Origin: Pseudomonadota bacterium
Lineage (GTDB): Bacteria; Myxococcota_A; Polyangia; Polyangiales; Polyangiaceae
Reading direction: 5' to 3'
Length of the DNA: 64,000 nt
Assembly (NCBI GenBank): GCA_023428245.1
Contig: JAEYYX010000055.1
Location: 84,805 to 148,804 of the forward strand
Positions 61,589 to 64,000 of this stretch are shown here, in pieces. Position 1 is the first letter of the stretch, and each line of letters opens with the position of its first letter. The translations under genes and the position numbers were made by a program. Under the pieces are notes generated by a model, which saw only the letters and a program-made list of their open reading frames with translations, did no database searches and had not been told where the DNA came from.

Positions 61589-62134
61589 GAAGAGCGTGAA
61601 GGGCTCGAGGTGCTGCGTTGCACCGAGAGACAAGCGTTCCTGCGCTCCCGGTCAAGACGGCCCCCCTTTTGTCGTGCGACATATTGCGGTGTGAAGAGCG
61701 CGAGGCACAGTCTGGCCAGGGTGGCGGGGTTTCTTGCTCATCTCCGCATCGCTTGGCGACAGAGGGAGGAGCGCGAGGGTGGCGCCCGTCGCGAGGGCGC
61801 CGCGGAGAGTTTCTCCTGGCAGCCTGTCGCATCAGAAAGGCGCCCCTGGGCAGCCTCTGTTCCGCCGGGTCAACGCCGCGCGTCGACCGAATCGGGTGGC
61901 GGCGCAGGCATACGAGAACTTTCGTCGTAGCGCCGGGGAGCGAGACGACGGGGGGCGGAGGTCACTCCGCTGCGCGAGAAGTGTGAAGAAAAGACCATGG
62001 GTGACGGGACGACACACTGACACATATGGGCAAGCAGACCGGGGCCCCGTGCGACAAACAGGAGGGAGGCGCACGGGGCCCCACGCGCAGCGCGCTGACC
62101 TTGGTTTGAGCTGGGGCGGCGCTAGAGTGAGAAG
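61589..62134. other. long intergenic region with a strong hairpin
   Basis: About 545 bases. Open frames on both strands are short and Arg/Ala-rich, with no ribosome site or family motif. The only clear structure is the 13-bp hairpin at 62041-62082. Around 61980-62030 an A/T-richer stretch may hold the promoter of the CoA-binding gene. Confidence 0.5.
62041..62082. terminator. 13-bp GC-rich hairpin with purine-rich loop
   Basis: GGGGCCCCGTGCG (62041-62053) pairs perfectly with CGCACGGGGCCCC (62070-62082). The 16-base loop contains GGAGGGAGG. No T-tract follows, so a terminator function is unproven. Confidence 0.5.
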
Positions 62135-62560
62135 ATGTCCCATGAAAACCCGAGCGAGAAGGCTCTCTATGAGCTCTTAGACAAGACGAAGACCATCGCT
62201 GTGGTCGGAGCCTCCTCGAATCCCGAGCGCCCCTCCTACGGGATTTTCAGGCGCCTTCTTGCCCACGGCTTCACGGTCATCCCCGTGAACCCGAAGGAGA
62301 CGGCGGTCCACGGCCAGACCGCCTACCCGACCCTCGACGCGGTGCCTGTGCCGATCGACCTCGTGAACGTCTTCCGCCGTTCGATCGATACTCCCTCGGT
62401 CGCTGAAGGAGCGGTGCGTGTGGGAGCGAAGGCCCTCTGGCTTCAGTCCGGGATCTCAAACGATGAGACCGCGCGCATCGCTGAGAGCGCTGGCCTCACT
62501 GTCGTGATGGACCTCTGCATCGGCGTCGAGGTGTCGCTCTTGGGCGTTCCGGCGAAATGA
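62135..62560 (+). CDS. CoA-binding protein (YccU-like)
   Basis: 141 residues with the Rossmann-like CoA_binding domain: TIAVVGASSNPERPSYGIFR, HGFTVIPVNPKETAVHGQ, VPIDLVNVFRRS and GAKALWLQSGISNDE. The conserved Cys in VVMDLCIGVE closes it. Cytosolic; physiological role unknown. Its 3' end overlaps the converging transposase-like remnant by 65 bases. Confidence 0.94.
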   Translation: MSHENPSEKALYELLDKTKTIAVVGASSNPERPSYGIFRRLLAHGFTVIPVNPKETAVHGQTAYPTLDAVPVPIDLVNVFRRSIDTPSVAEGAVRVGAKALWLQSGISNDETARIAESAGLTVVMDLCIGVEVSLLGVPAK

Positions 62561-62831
62561 AGTGCGGCCTAGGGGCGCTCTCAGAAACGACAACCCGACG
62601 CAGCTTCGGCAGGACCCGCCCCTGACGCTCCGTCCGTTTCCACAGGCTGAAAGTCGCGTGGCAGAGCCCGAGCTCCCTCACGATCGAGAGAAACGACCCG
62701 CCTTCGGCGTGCCGCCTTCGAGCGAACTCAAGGACCCGCGCCTTTAGGTCTTCCGAATATCGAACGCGCGTACCGCCCTTTCGTTGCCGCGAAATTTCCG
62801 CCCTCAGCCCTGCAATCTCTCGGTCCGCCAT
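62496..62831 (-). pseudogene. IS66 TnpA-like accessory transposase remnant
   Basis: 111 codons are open, from ATG 62831. RYSEDLKARVLEFARRRHAEG, SIVRELGLCHATFSLWKRTER and LRRVVVSE resemble the HTH of IS66-type TnpA or similar small IS proteins. After VVVSE the sequence turns into low-complexity residues that read antisense to the CoA-binding gene, so the 3' end was probably lost. No TnpB, TnpC or terminal inverted repeat is visible. Confidence 0.55.
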
Positions 62832-63021
62832 CCGCGGAGCTTCCGATCAGCCTGCGTGCTTACAAGGCGGGGACCAGCGAGGACGTACAGACGAGAGGCA
62901 GATGGGTGTCGGCGGGGTTGGTCCACCGCCAGGCATCGCCGTCGCCCGGAAGGAGGGACGAACCGGAAGGAGGATTGCCGCGCGTTGCTCGGTCAAGGAT
63001 GTCGAGCAACGCGATGAGGCG
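62832..63021. other. gap with no gene between IS remnants and lipoprotein
   Basis: About 190 bases with no recognised feature. The composition shifts here towards lower GC on the right side. Confidence 0.4.
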
Positions 63022-63555
63022 TCATTGCGAATTCACGCGAATCACGTCCACGGAGAAAGCTTCCGTGCAATAGTCTGGGCAAATGTCACTCCCCGGACGG
63101 TCATAGTAGCTGATCAACAATTGGCTCGTCGCTGCCGTCGTAATCGGGTTTGGCTCAAGCTCCGTCAGAAAGAAGTTCAGATCGCCGGAACAGTCCCCAG
63201 TAGAGGCTCCGCTCCAATTGACCCAACTGTACGAGCGCTCATCCCGAAGGTCGCTCGAGTTATCCTGCTCGAAGCTCAGAACGAACAAGCTATTGGGAGC
63301 CTGCACAGAACCAATGGCACTCCCACATCCGTCAGACGGAACATCGCTCACAGAAATGGCTAAGTGGGTTCCTTCAACGAGGCCAAGCGATTCTTCACAA
63401 GGTACTCCTGCTTGCGTTCGCTCTCGAAGCACAACCTCAAAACTGTCACCATTTCGGAACCCGGAGCAAACCTTCGACCCTTCAAACGCAGGGAACTTGC
63501 ACGCCCCCAGAACGGCCGCCCCCAGAACCAAAACACCCAGCCATGACAGTTTCAC
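63022..63555 (-). CDS. small Cys-rich lipoprotein
   Basis: 177 residues from GTG 63555, which gives a good signal (KLSWLGVLVLGAAVLGAC). The longer frame from 63612 has an unlikely N-terminus. Cys pairs recur (SKVCSGF, VPCEESLG, DGCGSAIG, TGDCSGD, ICPDYCTEA). Codon use is less GC-biased than its neighbours, hinting at transfer. The GTG overlaps the stop of the upstream frame by two bases, so they form an operon. Confidence 0.75.
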   Translation of the reverse strand: MKLSWLGVLVLGAAVLGACKFPAFEGSKVCSGFRNGDSFEVVLRERTQAGVPCEESLGLVEGTHLAISVSDVPSDGCGSAIGSVQAPNSLFVLSFEQDNSSDLRDERSYSWVNWSGASTGDCSGDLNFFLTELEPNPITTAATSQLLISYYDRPGSDICPDYCTEAFSVDVIRVNSQ

Positions 63556-63880
63556 TGTTGCCCCTTCGCGGCAAGCACGCAGCCGTTGTATGCGTCGAGC
63601 ACCTCGGCACACGATTCTAGGTCGAATGCCTGAATGCCGTTATCGTCGCAGAAATATCGGTTAGCGTCAGGATGCTCGTCGGCGCAAGCGAGCACTGGCT
63701 CAGATGAACAGCCCAGCTTCAACTTTGAGCACCCCCTTGCGGTACTCTGCCATTTTCTGAGAATCGAAGGAGTCCGGCACACGCAATGTCTTGCCAGATG
63801 GACTCGCATTTGCAAGGGGAACTCCCCCTGCTGCGGCTCCCGCGCCGCTAGGGTTCTCCCCCGCTTCGTCCCCCTGGACC
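63552..63880 (-). pseudogene. broken gene beside the IS3-type element
   Basis: Two overlapping minus-strand frames share this stretch. One ends in SQKMAEYRKGVLKVEAGLFI and a stop near 63700. The other continues with SSEPVLACADEHPDANRYFC ... VLDAYNGCVLAAKG to the stop at 63552. Both parts look protein-like, so a frameshift near 63700 may have split one gene. Its 5' end runs into the presumed insertion sequence. Confidence 0.5.
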
Positions 63881-64000
63881 TGATCCGATTTCCCGGAGAC
63901 AAAATGGAGCAACAATGCTCCGGGAGAATGGACCATGGCGAAGAAGAGAAAGAACTACAACGACGACTTCAAGCGTGACGCCGTTCGGCTAATGCAAAAC
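63881..64000 (+). mobile_element. left end of an IS3-type insertion sequence (partial)
   Basis: The orfA start lies 54 bases inside a presumed TG-starting end at 63881. A perfect 8-bp inverted repeat (63891-63898 with 63918-63925) forms a hairpin over GGGAG, the likely ribosome site of orfA. The right end is outside the window, so the boundary is inferred. Confidence 0.5.
63935..64000 (+). CDS. IS3-family transposase OrfA, N-terminal part
   Basis: 22 codons from ATG 63935 to the window edge. MAKKRKNYNDDFKRDAVRLM matches the start of IS3/IS911-type OrfA HTH proteins ('..YxxEFKxxAVRL'). The remainder, including orfB, lies beyond the window. Confidence 0.78.
   Translation, partial: MAKKRKNYNDDFKRDAVRLMQN

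Noticed and set aside
61610..62143. Several short frames between the AraC and CoA-binding genes
   Set aside because: They overlap each other on both strands and lack ribosome sites or motifs.

Overview
This window most resembles a GC-rich genome of the Myxococcota (Polyangia-like, formerly Deltaproteobacteria). The signs are two Hanks-type Ser/Thr kinases (one with a PEGA tail, one fused to a cyclic-nucleotide sensor), many lipoproteins with Gly/Ser-rich linkers after the lipobox, a protein with Cys-rich CGDG..E.CDDG repeats around a fibro-slime domain, and strong C/G third-position codon use. This placement is inference; no rRNA or marker gene is present to prove it.

Layout. 1-0.4 kb: the start of a MotA-like stator gene on the minus strand, then tRNA-Gln(TTG). 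0.9-3.4 kb: the Cys-rich/fibro-slime lipoprotein. 3.6-8.2 kb (minus): an operon of PEGA Ser/Thr kinase, CCA-adding-type nucleotidyltransferase and EttA. 8.4-13.1 kb: a LolC/E-like permease, two unrecognised membrane-associated proteins, a TlpA-like thioredoxin and an OmpA-family lipoprotein. 13.3-23.7 kb (plus): PhoB/PhoR-type two-component system, glucose-6-phosphate isomerase and a complete, tightly overlapping oligopeptide ABC transporter. 23.8-26.9 kb: a large GT-C-like membrane protein with a small partner. 26.9-31.3 kb: a retropepsin-RimK fusion divergent from the sulfate-activation genes cysD and cysNC. 32-38.5 kb: a GLUG-type lipoprotein, an operon of aat, Ser/Thr kinase-CRP and an SDR enzyme, then YggT, a Tiki/ChaN-like lipoprotein and a YugP-type zinc peptidase. 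38.6-38.9 kb: tRNA-Arg(TCT) followed by partial direct and inverted copies of its own 3' end. 39-53.7 kb: a lipoprotein-rich surface region with a GH10 xylanase, a WD40-type lipoprotein, TrxC, an AEC transporter, an ArsR regulator and two paralogous sugar-binding-like lipoproteins around an O-methyltransferase. 53.8-57.8 kb: TsaE, an LpoA-like lipoprotein, two small proteins and a methyltransferase. 58.2-60.5 kb: a coupled sigma / anti-sigma / membrane polymer-forming operon. 60.6-64 kb: an AraC regulator, a CoA-binding protein and a right edge of insertion-sequence debris ending in the start of an IS3-type orfA.

Functional themes are envelope and surface biogenesis (Lol, OmpA, LpoA, many lipoproteins), signalling (two kinases, two-component system, ECF-like sigma, AraC, ArsR), translation and proteostasis (EttA, CCA transferase, Aat, TsaE, RimK) and nutrient acquisition (peptides, sulfate, xylan). 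No CRISPR array, prophage, toxin-antitoxin pair or recognised secondary-metabolite cluster is visible. The most unusual items are a CysNC whose APS-kinase half lacks its substrate-binding motifs, the one-chain retropepsin-RimK protein, a roughly 90-residue charged insert in the LolC/E-like protein, the sigma/anti-sigma/STN-bactofilin-like operon, tRNA-Arg T-arm copies, and a decayed 21-bp-period repeat tract at 50.2-50.4 kb.
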